This document shows, in pieces, positions 1 through 9,480 of a stretch of 64,000 nt of DNA (its first letter is position 1; the number at the start of each line of letters is the position of its first letter). The translations under genes were made by a program, and so were the position numbers. The DNA lies in the NCBI RefSeq assembly GCF_001547895.1, contig NZ_AP014627.1, forward strand, positions 3,847,501 to 3,911,500, given 5' to 3'. The notes beneath the pieces were generated by a model. That model was not told the origin of the DNA, ran no database searches, and was given only the letters and a program-made list of their open reading frames with translations. Origin of the DNA: Pseudomonas sp. Os17 (GTDB taxonomy: Bacteria; Pseudomonadota; Gammaproteobacteria; Pseudomonadales; Pseudomonadaceae).

Positions 1-1
1 A

Positions 2-520
2 GCCGGCGGCCATCGGGCGATCTTCCTCAGCGATGACCTCAACACCCAGGTCGGCACCATGGCCCTGGTGCCGCAGATCGTCGATGCGGTGCAGGTGCCG
101 GTGATTGCCGCCGGCGGTATCGGCGACGCTCGGGGTATCGTCGCCGCCCTGGCCCTGGGCGCCTCGGCGGTGCAACTGGGCACCGCCTACCTGTTCACCC
201 CGGAAGCCAGGATCAGCGCCGCCCATCACCGGGCCCTGCGCACCGCCAAGGACAGTCAGACCGCCCTAACCAACCTGTTCACCGGCCGCCCGGCCCGCGG
301 CATCGTCAACCGGGTGATGCGTGAGATCGGCCCCATCAGCCCGCTGGCTCCGGCCTTTCCCCGCGCTGGCGGCGCCTTGATGCCGCTCAAGGCCAAGGAC
401 GATGCGGACTTTGCCAATCTGTGGTCCGGCCAGGCCCTGCGCCTGGGCATCGAGCTGCCGGCCTACGAGTTGACCCTGCGCCTGGCCGAACGGACGCTGG
501 CCCAGTTGAACAGACGCTGA
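2..520 (+). CDS. Nitronate monooxygenase, C-terminal part (5' end outside window)
   Basis: FMN-dependent oxidation of alkyl nitronates (2-nitropropane dioxygenase family). The reading frame is open from base 2 and carries the family's AGGHR glycine/histidine motif near the left edge, then VPVIAAGGIGDARG and the GASAVQLGTAYLFTPEA phosphate-binding segment of the TIM barrel. About 172 residues are visible, roughly half of the usual 320-350. It ends at a TGA followed by a perfect hairpin. The family is clear; the substrate cannot be told from the sequence. Confidence 0.9.
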   Translation, partial: AGGHRAIFLSDDLNTQVGTMALVPQIVDAVQVPVIAAGGIGDARGIVAALALGASAVQLGTAYLFTPEARISAAHHRALRTAKDSQTALTNLFTGRPARGIVNRVMREIGPISPLAPAFPRAGGALMPLKAKDDADFANLWSGQALRLGIELPAYELTLRLAERTLAQLNRR

Positions 521-523
521 GGA

Positions 524-553
524 ACAGGGCCGCGACGTCGATCGCGGCCCTGT
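524..553 (+). terminator. 12-bp perfect hairpin after the nitronate monooxygenase gene
   Basis: ACAGGGCCGCGA and its exact complement TCGCGGCCCTGT are separated by six bases, directly after the stop codon. There is no clear T-run, so this may be a weak terminator or an mRNA 3'-end stabiliser. Confidence 0.5.
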
Positions 554-592
554 GCATTGGGGGCAGGCTCACGGTTCCGCTTGCGGGCGATA

Positions 593-616
593 CGCTATAT
601 ATTCCGCTATACAGCG
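593..616. promoter_or_regulatory. ModE-like operator upstream of modA
   Basis: CGCTATATA, a 6-base spacer, then TATACAGCG: an imperfect palindrome matching the ModE pattern (CGnTATATA ... TATATAnCG) with one mismatch in the second arm. It lies about 78 bases before the modA start, where a molybdate-dependent repressor would act. The function is inferred from consensus and position. Confidence 0.6.
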
Positions 617-621
617 CTTGA

Positions 622-1461
<840 letters not shown>

Positions 1462-2142
1462 ATGAGCCTCTCGAGTGCCGATTTTTCCGCCATCTGGCTG
1501 ACCCTGAAACTGGCGTCCCTGACCACGCTGATCCTGCTGGTCGTCGGCACTCCGATTGCCCTGTGGCTGTCGCGCACCCGTTCCTGGCTGCGCGGGCCGG
1601 TCGGTGCCGTGGTGGCCCTGCCCCTGGTGCTGCCACCCACGGTGATAGGTTTCTACCTGCTGCTGGCCCTGGGGCCCCAGGGTTTCCTGGGTCAGCTCAC
1701 CCAGTCCCTGGGATTGGGCACCCTGACCTTCAGCTTCAGCGGCCTGGTGCTGGGCTCGGTGATCTATTCCATGCCTTTCGTCGTGCAACCGCTGCAGAAC
1801 GCCTTTTCCGCCATCGGCAGTCGCCCGCTGGAGGTCGCCGCCACCTTGCGCGCCGGCCCCTGGGACAGTTTTTTCACGGTGATCCTGCCCCTGGCGCGGC
1901 CGGGCTTCATCACCGCCTCGATCCTCGGCTTTGCCCACACCGTCGGCGAGTTCGGCGTGGTGCTGATGATCGGCGGCAACATTCCCGACAAGACCCGGGT
2001 GGTCTCGGTGCAGATCTACGACCACGTCGAAGCCATGGAGTATGCCCAAGCCCACTGGCTGGCCGGCGCCATGCTGGTGTTCTCGTTTCTGGTGCTGCTG
2101 GCGCTGTATTCCAGCCGCAAGACCAAAGCCGGCTGGAGCTGA
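1462..2142 (+). CDS. modB: Molybdate ABC transporter permease
   Basis: Inner-membrane channel subunit of the molybdate importer, 226 residues, with about five hydrophobic helices. The EAA-type cytoplasmic loop that docks on ModC is visible around residues 130-175 ([15 protein letters not shown] ... [15 protein letters not shown], then [14 protein letters not shown]). It starts on the base after the modA stop and ends three bases before modC, so the three subunits are translated from one message. Confidence 0.95.
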   Translation: MSLSSADFSAIWLTLKLASLTTLILLVVGTPIALWLSRTRSWLRGPVGAVVALPLVLPPTVIGFYLLLALGPQGFLGQLTQSLGLGTLTFSFSGLVLGSVIYSMPFVVQPLQNAFSAIGSRPLEVAATLRAGPWDSFFTVILPLARPGFITASILGFAHTVGEFGVVLMIGGNIPDKTRVVSVQIYDHVEAMEYAQAHWLAGAMLVFSFLVLLALYSSRKTKAGWS

Positions 2143-2145
2143 GCC

Positions 2146-3228
2146 ATGAGCCTCCACATCAAGCTGCACCTGGATTACCAGGCATTCGACCTGGACCTGG
2201 ATCTGCAACTGCCGGGCCGCGGGGTCACCGCGCTCTATGGCCACTCCGGATCCGGCAAGACCACCTGCCTGCGCTGCATCGCCGGCCTGGAAAAGGCCGG
2301 GCGCGGTCGCATCCAGATCAACGACGAGGTCTGGCAGGACAGCCGGCAACGGCTGTTCGTGCCACCGCACAAGCGGTCCCTGGGTTATGTGTTTCAGGAG
2401 GCCAGTTTGTTTGCCCACCTGTCGGTCCAGGCCAACCTGGAGTTCGGCCTGCGCCGCATCCCCAAGGCGCAGCGCCGGGTGGACATGGCCCAAGCCACCG
2501 AACTGCTGGGCATCGGCCATTTGCTGCAGCGCCATCCGCAGCACCTCTCGGGCGGCGAGCGCCAGCGCATCGGCATCGCCCGGGCCTTGCTCACCAGTCC
2601 ACGCCTGCTGCTGATGGACGAGCCCCTGGCGGCCCTGGACTCCAGACGCAAGGGCGAAATCCTGCCCTACCTGGAACGCCTGCACGACGAGCTGGATATC
2701 CCGGTGCTCTATGTCAGTCATTCCCAGGACGAAGTGGCACGCCTGGCGGACCACATCGTGCTGCTCAGCGATGGCCGCGCCCTGGCCAGCGGCCCCATCG
2801 GCCAGACCCTGGCGCGCCTGGATTTGCCCCTGGCCCTGGGTGACGATGCCGGCGTGGTGGTCGAGGGCCGGGTCAGCCACTACGACCCGAATTATCAATT
2901 GCTGACGCTGCAACTGCCCGACAGCCCACTGCAGGTACGCGTGGCCCACGGTGCGCTGGCCCAGGGCAAGGCCCTGCGCTTCAAGGTCCAGGCCCGCGAC
3001 GTCAGCCTGAGCCTGCAGGCCAGCGAACACAGCAGCATCCTCAACCGCCTGCCGGTGACCGTGTGCGAAGAGATCCCGGCGGACAACGTCGCTCACGTCC
3101 TGGTGCGCCTGGACGCGGCGGGCACCCCGCTGCTGGCGCGTATCACTCGTTACTCCCGGGACCAGCTCGAGCTGCATCCCGGCCAGCAGCTCTGGGCCCA
3201 GATCAAGGCGGTGGCGGTACTGGCCTGA
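2146..3228 (+). CDS. modC: Molybdate ABC transporter ATPase
   Basis: Energises molybdate import. It is 360 residues. The Walker [10 protein letters not shown] is at about residues 32-40, the LSGGE signature near 133, Walker B LLLMDEP with the LAALDS D-loop near 153, and a switch histidine in VSHSQDE. The C-terminal third ([12 protein letters not shown] onward) is the MOBE/TOBE regulatory domain that can sense molybdate. It is the last gene of the mod operon. Confidence 0.95.
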   Translation: MSLHIKLHLDYQAFDLDLDLQLPGRGVTALYGHSGSGKTTCLRCIAGLEKAGRGRIQINDEVWQDSRQRLFVPPHKRSLGYVFQEASLFAHLSVQANLEFGLRRIPKAQRRVDMAQATELLGIGHLLQRHPQHLSGGERQRIGIARALLTSPRLLLMDEPLAALDSRRKGEILPYLERLHDELDIPVLYVSHSQDEVARLADHIVLLSDGRALASGPIGQTLARLDLPLALGDDAGVVVEGRVSHYDPNYQLLTLQLPDSPLQVRVAHGALAQGKALRFKVQARDVSLSLQASEHSSILNRLPVTVCEEIPADNVAHVLVRLDAAGTPLLARITRYSRDQLELHPGQQLWAQIKAVAVLA

Positions 3229-3395
3229 ATCCATCTCCGCCCTTGCCAGGGCCCCGGGTCCGGCGTTAGGCTTCGCGCCTTCCTTGCCGTCCCAGGACGA
3301 TTGCCGACGTGAACAACTAAGCCTTCCAAAATGTATCCGCGATGAGCCCCTCAACCGCGCTCGTTGGTCTGTTGCCACATTTTCCGGAGGTGCTT

Positions 3396-5036
3396 ATGAC
3401 TCACGTCAAACGGCTGCCTGCGCTGGTTTCACTGAACCGGCTGACTTATCAATTCGCCAATGGCGACACCCTGTTCGATGCCCTGAACCTGACGTTCGAT
3501 GGCCTGCCCACGGCCATAGTCGGGCGCAATGGCGCGGGCAAATCCCTGCTGCTGCGCTTGATCGCCGGGGAACTGCAACCCTCTGCGGGCAGCATCCAGC
3601 GCCCTGCCCGCCTGACCTACGTGCCCCAGGATCCGCGACCGGCGCCGCAGCAGACGGTGGCCCAGGTCGCCGGGCTGGCCGAAGCCCTGCACGCCCTGCA
3701 ACGCCTGGCGGCCGGCACCGCGGCCGCGGAGGATTGGCAGCAGGTCGATGGCCGCTGGGACCTGGCCGAGCGGCTGCGTCAGGCCCTGGATCAGGCCGGC
3801 CTGGCGTGGCTGCAGCCCGAGGACCCGGCGGCCACCCTGAGCGGCGGACAGCTGGCCCGGGTGGCGCTGATCGGCGCCCTGCTCGGCGACGCGCCACTGC
3901 TCCTGCTCGATGAGCCGAGCAACCATCTGGACCGGGCCGGCCGGCGCTGGCTGATGGAGCAGTTGCGGCACTGGCGCGGCGGGCTGATCCTGGTCAGCCA
4001 TGACCGCCAGTTGCTGATGCAGGTGCAGCGCATCGTCGAGCTTGGCCCCCTGGGTGCCCGGGTCCATGGCGGCAATTACGCGCTGTTCCAGGCCCAGCGC
4101 CAGGCCCTTGAAGGTGCCACCCAGGCGACACTGGAACAGGCCCGCAGCCAACGCAGCCGCGAACTCAAGCGCCTGCAGCGCGAGCACGACACCATCCAGC
4201 GCCACGCCGCGGCGGCGCGCAAGCACGCCAAGACCGCCAATGTCTCCAGCATGGAACGGGCCAGCATGCTCGGCGGCGCCCGGAACATCATGGGCCAGGT
4301 GCGGCACCAGCATCAGCAACACAAAAGCGCCCTCGACCAACAGGTTCGCGATGCCTACGCCCGGGTCACCCCGGAGCAACCGACCCTGCTCACCCTGCCC
4401 GAGACCCGCCTGGCGGCCGGCCAGGCGCTGTTCAATCTGCAGCGGGCGCAACTGCCCTGGCTGGACAGCGAGTCGCCGGCGACCTATCTCACCGGCAACC
4501 TCAGCGGCCCGGCGCGCATTGCCCTGGTCGGTCCCAACGGGTGTGGCAAATCCACCCTGCTGAAGATGCTGGCCGGGCATCTGCGGCCGCTCAGTGGTCA
4601 ATGCCGGGTAACGGTGGCCAGCGCCTATCTGGATCAGCACCTGCTGCAATTGGCCGCCGAGCGCTCGCTGCTGGAGCAGTTGCCAAGCGGCGCCACGGCC
4701 CTGGAGGAAAGTACCCTGCGCACCCGGCTGGCGCGCCTGCAACTCGATGCCCGTCGGGTCCAGCAACCCTGTGCCTTGCTCAGCGGCGGCGAACGCCTTA
4801 AAGCCGCCCTGGCGCTGGCGTTGTGGGCCGGTAATCCGGCGCAGCTGTTACTGCTCGACGAGCCCACCAACCACCTGGACCTGGAGTCGGTACAGGCCTT
4901 CGAGCAAGCGCTGCGGGACTTTCCCGGCGCGTTGCTGGTGGCCTCCCACGATGAGGCCTTTCTCCAGGCCCTGGCACCGACCCATGAGTGGCGATGGTCT
5001 GCCCGCGGCTGGCAGCTGCGCGAGTGCCGGCCATGA
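3396..5036 (+). CDS. ABC-F family ATPase (duplicated ABC domains)
   Basis: A soluble protein of 546 residues with two ABC cassettes and no membrane segment, as in ABC-F translation factors and ribosome-protection proteins (Uup/EttA/YheS relatives). Domain 1 has GRNGAGKS (43-50), LSGGQ and LLLLDEPSNHLD. Domain 2 has GPNGCGKS, LSGGE and LLLLDEPTNHLD. They are joined by a charged linker of about 80 residues rich in Arg/Gln/Lys. I chose the ATG at 3396 because CCGGAGG lies just upstream; an earlier in-frame start at 3342 has no such site. The specific role is unknown. Confidence 0.88.
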   Translation: MTHVKRLPALVSLNRLTYQFANGDTLFDALNLTFDGLPTAIVGRNGAGKSLLLRLIAGELQPSAGSIQRPARLTYVPQDPRPAPQQTVAQVAGLAEALHALQRLAAGTAAAEDWQQVDGRWDLAERLRQALDQAGLAWLQPEDPAATLSGGQLARVALIGALLGDAPLLLLDEPSNHLDRAGRRWLMEQLRHWRGGLILVSHDRQLLMQVQRIVELGPLGARVHGGNYALFQAQRQALEGATQATLEQARSQRSRELKRLQREHDTIQRHAAAARKHAKTANVSSMERASMLGGARNIMGQVRHQHQQHKSALDQQVRDAYARVTPEQPTLLTLPETRLAAGQALFNLQRAQLPWLDSESPATYLTGNLSGPARIALVGPNGCGKSTLLKMLAGHLRPLSGQCRVTVASAYLDQHLLQLAAERSLLEQLPSGATALEESTLRTRLARLQLDARRVQQPCALLSGGERLKAALALALWAGNPAQLLLLDEPTNHLDLESVQAFEQALRDFPGALLVASHDEAFLQALAPTHEWRWSARGWQLRECRP

Positions 5037-5143
5037 AGCAGCACTGCCCGCAAGCGCGGCGCCCTGGCACGGATGCCGGCCTGCAGGCGCTTAGCGCAGC
5101 CCCCGGGGGCGGCGCCGAATTGCCCTCGGCACCGTGCGGGGGG

Positions 5144-5464
5144 TCACTTGAGCTTGACGGCGGTCCCGGTGGCAAACACCACCACCATGCCGCCACGCCC
5201 CGAAGGCATGCTGATCTCGAAATCCAGGCCGACCACCGCGTCGGCATTGAGCCCGCGGGCGCGCTCCTTGATTTCACTGGTGGCCTGGATCCGCGCCTCT
5301 CTCAGGGCCCGTTCCAGAGTCTGGGAACGGCCACCGAAGAAGTCGCGCATCCCGGCGAACAGGTCGCGGACCACGTTGATGCCCTGAACCGATTCGGCGC
5401 TGACGATATCCAGATAACCGGCAATTTCCCGGCCTTCGATATGGGCGGTGGTGGTGACGATCAT
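5144..5464 (-). CDS. YbjQ family protein (UPF0145/DUF74)
   Basis: A 106-residue cytoplasmic protein of the YbjQ family, which forms homopentamers and has no settled function. Family hallmarks are the N-terminal MIVTTTAHIEGREI, SAESVQGINVVRDLFAG, and RARGLNADAVVGLDFEI near the end. A strong AGGGAGAA ribosome site precedes the ATG. It is a single gene, convergent with the ABC-F gene. Confidence 0.9.
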   Translation of the reverse strand: MIVTTTAHIEGREIAGYLDIVSAESVQGINVVRDLFAGMRDFFGGRSQTLERALREARIQATSEIKERARGLNADAVVGLDFEISMPSGRGGMVVVFATGTAVKLK

Positions 5465-5577
5465 GCACTTCTCCCTTGAGCGAACAGCCCGTCCCGAGAT
5501 CTTGGAACGGCAAAGCCGGCGATGGTAGCAGAGCCCGGAGATTCGGCGCCGGCCATGTGCCGTTGAGCACCCGGCAC

Positions 5578-5604
5578 AAAAAGCCCCGCTCTTTGGCGGG
5601 GCTT
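5578..5604 (-). terminator. Intrinsic terminator of the 52-residue gene
   Basis: AAGCCCCGC and GCGGGGCTT form a stem around a 6-base loop. Read on the minus strand it is followed by a run of five T. It lies directly downstream of the stop at 5609. Confidence 0.8.
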
Positions 5605-5608
5605 GGGC

Positions 5609-5767
5609 TCAGGGCTTCAAGGGACGCTCTTCATCCAGCTCGGAGAGGCTCTTGCCGTCGTCCGGGTGTTTCCAGGTCTGCGGTGGCGGTTCCCGGTGTT
5701 CGACCGGGTGCTGCTCCGCTTCATCGCTGCGTTCATGCTCGTAAGGGCGTTGCTCTGGTGTTGTCAT
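5609..5767 (-). CDS. Small hydrophilic protein, unknown function
   Basis: 52 codons, very rich in Glu, Pro, His and Arg (begins MTTPEQRPYEHERSDEAEQH, ends LDEERPLKP), probably disordered. Support comes from an AGAGGTG ribosome site, full minus-strand continuity, and a well-formed terminator right after the stop. It resembles small conserved pseudomonad proteins of unknown role. Confidence 0.7.
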   Translation of the reverse strand: MTTPEQRPYEHERSDEAEQHPVEHREPPPQTWKHPDDGKSLSELDEERPLKP

Positions 5768-5938
5768 GCCCACCTCTCTTCCTGAAGGGATTTTTGACTC
5801 GCCTGTTCAGGTTAGAACAGATCCGGCCACCACCCGGTGTCGTCGACCGGAGCACCGCCGGTCAAGATGAAATTTCCTTCACCCAAGGGCCGACCGCGTC
5901 TGTGTATAGTCCCTTCGCTCATTCAAGCAACTACGTTC

Positions 5939-5966
5939 GCCCGCCCTCTCCCGCGGGCTTTTTTTT
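5939..5966 (+). terminator. Plus-strand intrinsic terminator without an obvious plus-strand gene
   Basis: GCCCGC, an 8-base loop, GCGGGC and eight T, all read on the plus strand. Both neighbouring genes are on the minus strand, so it does not end either of them. See the finding on a possible short transcript. Confidence 0.55.
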
Positions 5967-5991
5967 GCCCGCAAGCCACGCCGGCCAGGGC

Positions 5992-6384
5992 TCACTGAGG
6001 GTCGATCTCCTGGCAGTCGTTGAGCAGTTGCTGCTCCTTGGCGGTGTGATCTGCCTCCAGGAACGACAACATGGCCATCTTGCCTTTGGTGTGCCAGCGA
6101 AAGCTGTTCTGTTCGTCGTCCGCCACATACAGCGCACCGGAAGCCGAACGGGCAATGTGCATGGGAATCAATTGGTCCTTGTAGTAGAGCGTGGCGAACG
6201 AGGTGCCATTGTCGATGTTCAGGTAGGCCGCATCGATGCGGACATTGCCCTCGCACCGATAGCGCGCCACCTGGCTCTGATAGGTCGGTTCAGGGGTGGG
6301 TGACTGAGCCTGGGCAGCCTCGGTCAGAATCGGCAGAGCCGAAGCCAAAGCCGCGGCGCAGAGCATTGCGAGACGAGTTTTCAC
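5992..6384 (-). CDS. Secreted MliC-family protein (C-type lysozyme inhibitor-like)
   Basis: 130 residues with a Sec signal peptide (MKTRLAMLCAAALASALP ... AQAQS). The mature part fits MliC: YRCEGNVRIDAAYLN, then a repeated small beta pattern with SASGALYVADD and FRWHTKGKMAMLSF, and a late cysteine (NDCQ) that would pair with the one in YRC. Family members bind and block host c-type lysozyme in the periplasm. There is no lipobox, so it is probably soluble (PliC-like) rather than membrane-bound. Confidence 0.8.
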   Translation of the reverse strand: MKTRLAMLCAAALASALPILTEAAQAQSPTPEPTYQSQVARYRCEGNVRIDAAYLNIDNGTSFATLYYKDQLIPMHIARSASGALYVADDEQNSFRWHTKGKMAMLSFLEADHTAKEQQLLNDCQEIDPQ

Positions 6385-6579
6385 GGTATTTCCCCCGGAC
6401 GGTCAAAGATGCCCCATGGGACTGCCGACCGCGATTTTAGTTCATGCCCGAAAAGCCTCACCCTGGGCTGCCGGGCGTGCCAGCACCGCCCTTGCTCAGG
6501 TGCTGGACGGGCGCACACGGCGGCGGATTTGCGCGCCCCGCCCCACCCGGCGCACGGCGCTACTGCCAACCGTTTTTTC

Positions 6580-7179
6580 TCAGACTGCCAGCGGGGACTC
6601 GACCCGATCGCGGGGCATCAGAGTCAGGTAGTCTTCGAGAGCATCCGATGCCAGCGGCTTGATCATGATGCGCACCCGGTGCCGCAGCCGGCCTAGCTCG
6701 ATCCCGTCACGGGTACGAGCCTCAACGTAGCCGCAGGCTCTCCAGAAGCCCTCGGCCCGGACGTTCTCGACCACCACGCTCAGGCGCAGCCAGCGCGCCC
6801 CCAGACCCGCGGCCCAGTCTTCCAGCTCGCGATGCAACTGCCGGGCAATGCCCTGGCCCTGGAGCGAGCCGGCCAGCATGAACAGACCAATGTGCCAGAC
6901 CCCGGGCGCCAGCAGATCGCTGACGATACTGACCATGGCCACCAGGGCACCTGTGGTGTCGAAGTAACCGATCTTCCACTTGCGAGTGAAGGACCAGCCC
7001 TCTGGCAAGCGGTCATCGATTTCATCGCGGGCTTCATCCGGCTGCGGCGCACAGCCGTGAACCCTGTGGAAGTAGTCCGGATTCTCAACGAAGAACGCCT
7101 GCAACCGCTCGACATCCAACAGGGTGATCTCCCTGGCCCACAGTCCAGTGGATGAATGAGGCAAGGCTCCTTGATGCAT
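6580..7179 (-). CDS. GNAT family N-acetyltransferase
   Basis: 199 residues. Acyl-CoA-dependent acetyltransferase fold: WKIGYFDTTGALVAMVSIVSD (strands beta2-3), WHIGLFMLAGSLQGQGIARQLH (beta4 and the Q/R-x-x-G-x-G/A CoA loop, here QGQGIA), and WLRLSVVVENVRAEGFWRACGYVEA (beta5 to beta6). The ATG at 7179 follows a CGGAG ribosome site; longer in-frame openings lack support. The substrate is unknown. Divergent from the leucine-rich gene at 7377. Confidence 0.85.
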   Translation of the reverse strand: MHQGALPHSSTGLWAREITLLDVERLQAFFVENPDYFHRVHGCAPQPDEARDEIDDRLPEGWSFTRKWKIGYFDTTGALVAMVSIVSDLLAPGVWHIGLFMLAGSLQGQGIARQLHRELEDWAAGLGARWLRLSVVVENVRAEGFWRACGYVEARTRDGIELGRLRHRVRIMIKPLASDALEDYLTLMPRDRVESPLAV

Positions 7180-7376
7180 GGGATAACGCTCCGAGAGGGC
7201 CACAAGGCCCGTGCATGAAAAGGCGATCCTAGCGCTCCCTGCACAACCGGCGACATGGTCCATTTGTTGAAAAGATGTATAACGCACGGTGCCTGACCAA
7301 GACTCAGGCAGGCCCCTGGATTTATCATGGGCGCCCCGCGCCAGCGGCTCCCCCCACCCAGCAAAGGATTGCAAGC

Positions 7377-8324
7377 ATGTCCTCACCTCTGTCCTCACCT
7401 CTGTCCTCGCCCGGCTACCAGCGCCTGCTGGCCCTGCAGCAACGCATCCATGACTTCACCCGGGACCAGGCCAGCGAGCGCGACGACAACCCCGAGGACC
7501 TGACGGGACCGCTGTGGGTCAGCGATTACAACTACCTGGCCCTGGCCCCGATACGTGGTGGCCTGCATCTGGAGTTTCATGGCGACCTGTGGGAGGAGCC
7601 CTTTGCCTGGACCCTGGAATGCCTCGCCGACCAGGCAGTGGCCGATACCCTCAGTTCCCTGGCCTTTTCTGGCCCGGACCAAGGGGCAAACGGCACCCGC
7701 GAATGGGAGTTCACGCCCTTGTTGGACAGCGACGTGAACTTTCCCATTCTCAGGTCGCTGTCGGTTCGCCCCAGCGAGCCCCAGGACCACAATGCCTCGC
7801 TGATCCAGAAAGCCGGCACGCTGATGGAGGAAGCAGGAGAGATCGCCCGCTTTGTCGCCAAGGCGCCGCACCTGAGCGAATTGACCCTGCCCAATGCCCC
7901 CGACTCGAGCTTCTTCCAGGTCCAGCTGCCGAACCTTACCCACCTACGCATTGGCGGCCATTGGGACACCCAGCACTTCATTGCCAACCTGGCCGGCTCG
8001 GACAATCTGCCGCGGCTGAGCAACCTGGACTTCACCGAATCCAGCGCGCTGCAGAACAACTGGGCGGATCAGCGCGAAGAACAGTCCGTCACCTCCTTCG
8101 CCGACTATGAACAACTATTGGCCAGTGCTGCCTGCGCCCCTTTGAGGGCGCTGCGCCTGCGCAACACCTGCCTGAGCCTGGAACAGCTCGAGCGCCTGCA
8201 ACAGCTGCGCCCTGCATTGCAGTTCATGGTGATCCAAGCCACTGGCGGCGGCTACGTAACGCATTTTGCCCGGCACGTATTTCCCTGGCGGCATCTGGTG
8301 CAGCCGGATCCGGGACAACGCTGA
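7377..8324 (+). CDS. Leucine-rich-repeat-like cytoplasmic protein, unknown function
   Basis: 315 residues, no signal peptide. The C-terminal half has leucine-spaced segments typical of irregular LRRs (LPNLTHLRIGGHW, LPRLSNLDFTES, PLRALRLRNTCLSLEQLERLQQL). The start at 7377 follows AAAGGA. Its first codons are a 12-base in-frame tandem repeat giving SSPLSSPLSSP. LRR folds usually bind proteins; the partner is unknown. Confidence 0.75.
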   Translation: MSSPLSSPLSSPGYQRLLALQQRIHDFTRDQASERDDNPEDLTGPLWVSDYNYLALAPIRGGLHLEFHGDLWEEPFAWTLECLADQAVADTLSSLAFSGPDQGANGTREWEFTPLLDSDVNFPILRSLSVRPSEPQDHNASLIQKAGTLMEEAGEIARFVAKAPHLSELTLPNAPDSSFFQVQLPNLTHLRIGGHWDTQHFIANLAGSDNLPRLSNLDFTESSALQNNWADQREEQSVTSFADYEQLLASAACAPLRALRLRNTCLSLEQLERLQQLRPALQFMVIQATGGGYVTHFARHVFPWRHLVQPDPGQR

Positions 8325-8522
8325 AACCGCCCTGCAACGGCAACCGACAAAATTGCGAGCCCTGATCCGAGTGAACAGCCGCCCAGGAGCCGGACCCGCA
8401 CAGCCGATCGACCGGCTCCTGGGCCCTCGGTTGAGCCATCAGCCCGTGGGCTCGTGCTCTTGCGCCACCAAGAGCGTGGTAGCCTTCGCGCTGATTCTCA
8501 AGCGCCGTGGAAGACCGATCCA

Positions 8523-8732
8523 ATGACCAAGAAACAGCCGGCAGAGAGCAACACCGTGACTGCTGCCGATATCGAACGCTCCATACAGGCCCTCAACAAG
8601 ATGGCCGAGCGCCTGTGGGGAGATGGCCGGGAAGCGGAAGCCCAGGCCCTGATCAATGCCCTGGACGGATTAAACCGGGCACTGGATCGGATCCGGATTG
8701 GAGAGAGCCGCAGGATTGTCACGCTGCATTGA
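8523..8732 (+). CDS. Small helical protein, unknown function
   Basis: 69 residues, charged and predicted helical (ADIERSIQALNKMAERLWGDGREAEAQALINALDGLNRAL), with no signal or membrane segment. The start is supported only by a weak GGAAG. I do not recognise a family. Confidence 0.6.
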   Translation: MTKKQPAESNTVTAADIERSIQALNKMAERLWGDGREAEAQALINALDGLNRALDRIRIGESRRIVTLH

Positions 8733-8820
8733 GGCATAACGCGGGCCACCGTCCCGATCAACCTTGGCCGGCCAGGGGCTGTTCACCTCAAGTGGCTGCG
8801 CTGTAGCCGCCCCCGCGACA

Positions 8821-9210
8821 TCATCGACTTTTGGCGATGACCTCACTCATGTACTGATTCAAGTCGCGAAAATCCTTAACGCTCCAAGGGTGCGGCGCGA
8901 TCTTTACGCCGTTCTCTCGCAAGATTCTTGGGATCAAGTCGCCATTGGGACGAAGAATGACCGAAGAGACGATCACGCCCGGATAGTCATTGAGGCGTTT
9001 CTTGAACGCGGCAGTGGTCAGGTCCGGTGTCGGCGGCTTGCTTTTATGCGCCAAGGGCCCCGTGCCCTTGATGTCCGCTCCGTGACACACGGCGCATCGC
9101 TGCAGATAGAGGGTCTTTCCATTGGCGTTCTCCGCCACGGACAGCGGGGTTTGAGCAAGCGACCAGAACCCGAGTGCCGCGATACACAGTATTTTTATGT
9201 TCATGTCCAT
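8821..9210 (-). CDS. Small mono-haem c-type cytochrome, exported
   Basis: 129 residues: an N-terminal signal peptide (about residues 1-26, ending SVAEN), then one haem-binding CAVCH near residue 39 and a downstream Met-rich stretch (YMSEV) that could supply the sixth ligand. Class I cytochrome c fold expected, acting in periplasmic electron transfer. The ATG at 9210 follows AAGG; longer openings add no plausible sequence. It stands alone, so the partner is unknown. Confidence 0.82.
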   Translation of the reverse strand: MDMNIKILCIAALGFWSLAQTPLSVAENANGKTLYLQRCAVCHGADIKGTGPLAHKSKPPTPDLTTAAFKKRLNDYPGVIVSSVILRPNGDLIPRILRENGVKIAPHPWSVKDFRDLNQYMSEVIAKSR

Positions 9211-9480
9211 ATGGCCTTGTTGAAAACCCTGGGCGGTAGCGAGGGCGAACACGGCGGCGCAGCACACCCATGAAATCAACGCATTGATTTCACCGGGCAA
9301 CCCCTGCTGCCGCCGATTGAAAGCCGGCCATTCTCTTTCGGCACACCCGGGCTTGCAACGATCTTCCAGGGAAATGCGTGAACGCCCCCGGTTCCAGGCT
9401 TGCCACGCAAAGCTCGCCCACAGGCCATTGTCAGCCGGCACGGGTTCATGCCCCCACGCCCGGAGCCGCTCCTGCTCTCG

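Noticed and set aside
3429..4766. Minus-strand open frame opposite the ABC-F gene
   Set aside because: Shadow of a gene with clear duplicated Walker motifs; composition is a mirror artefact.
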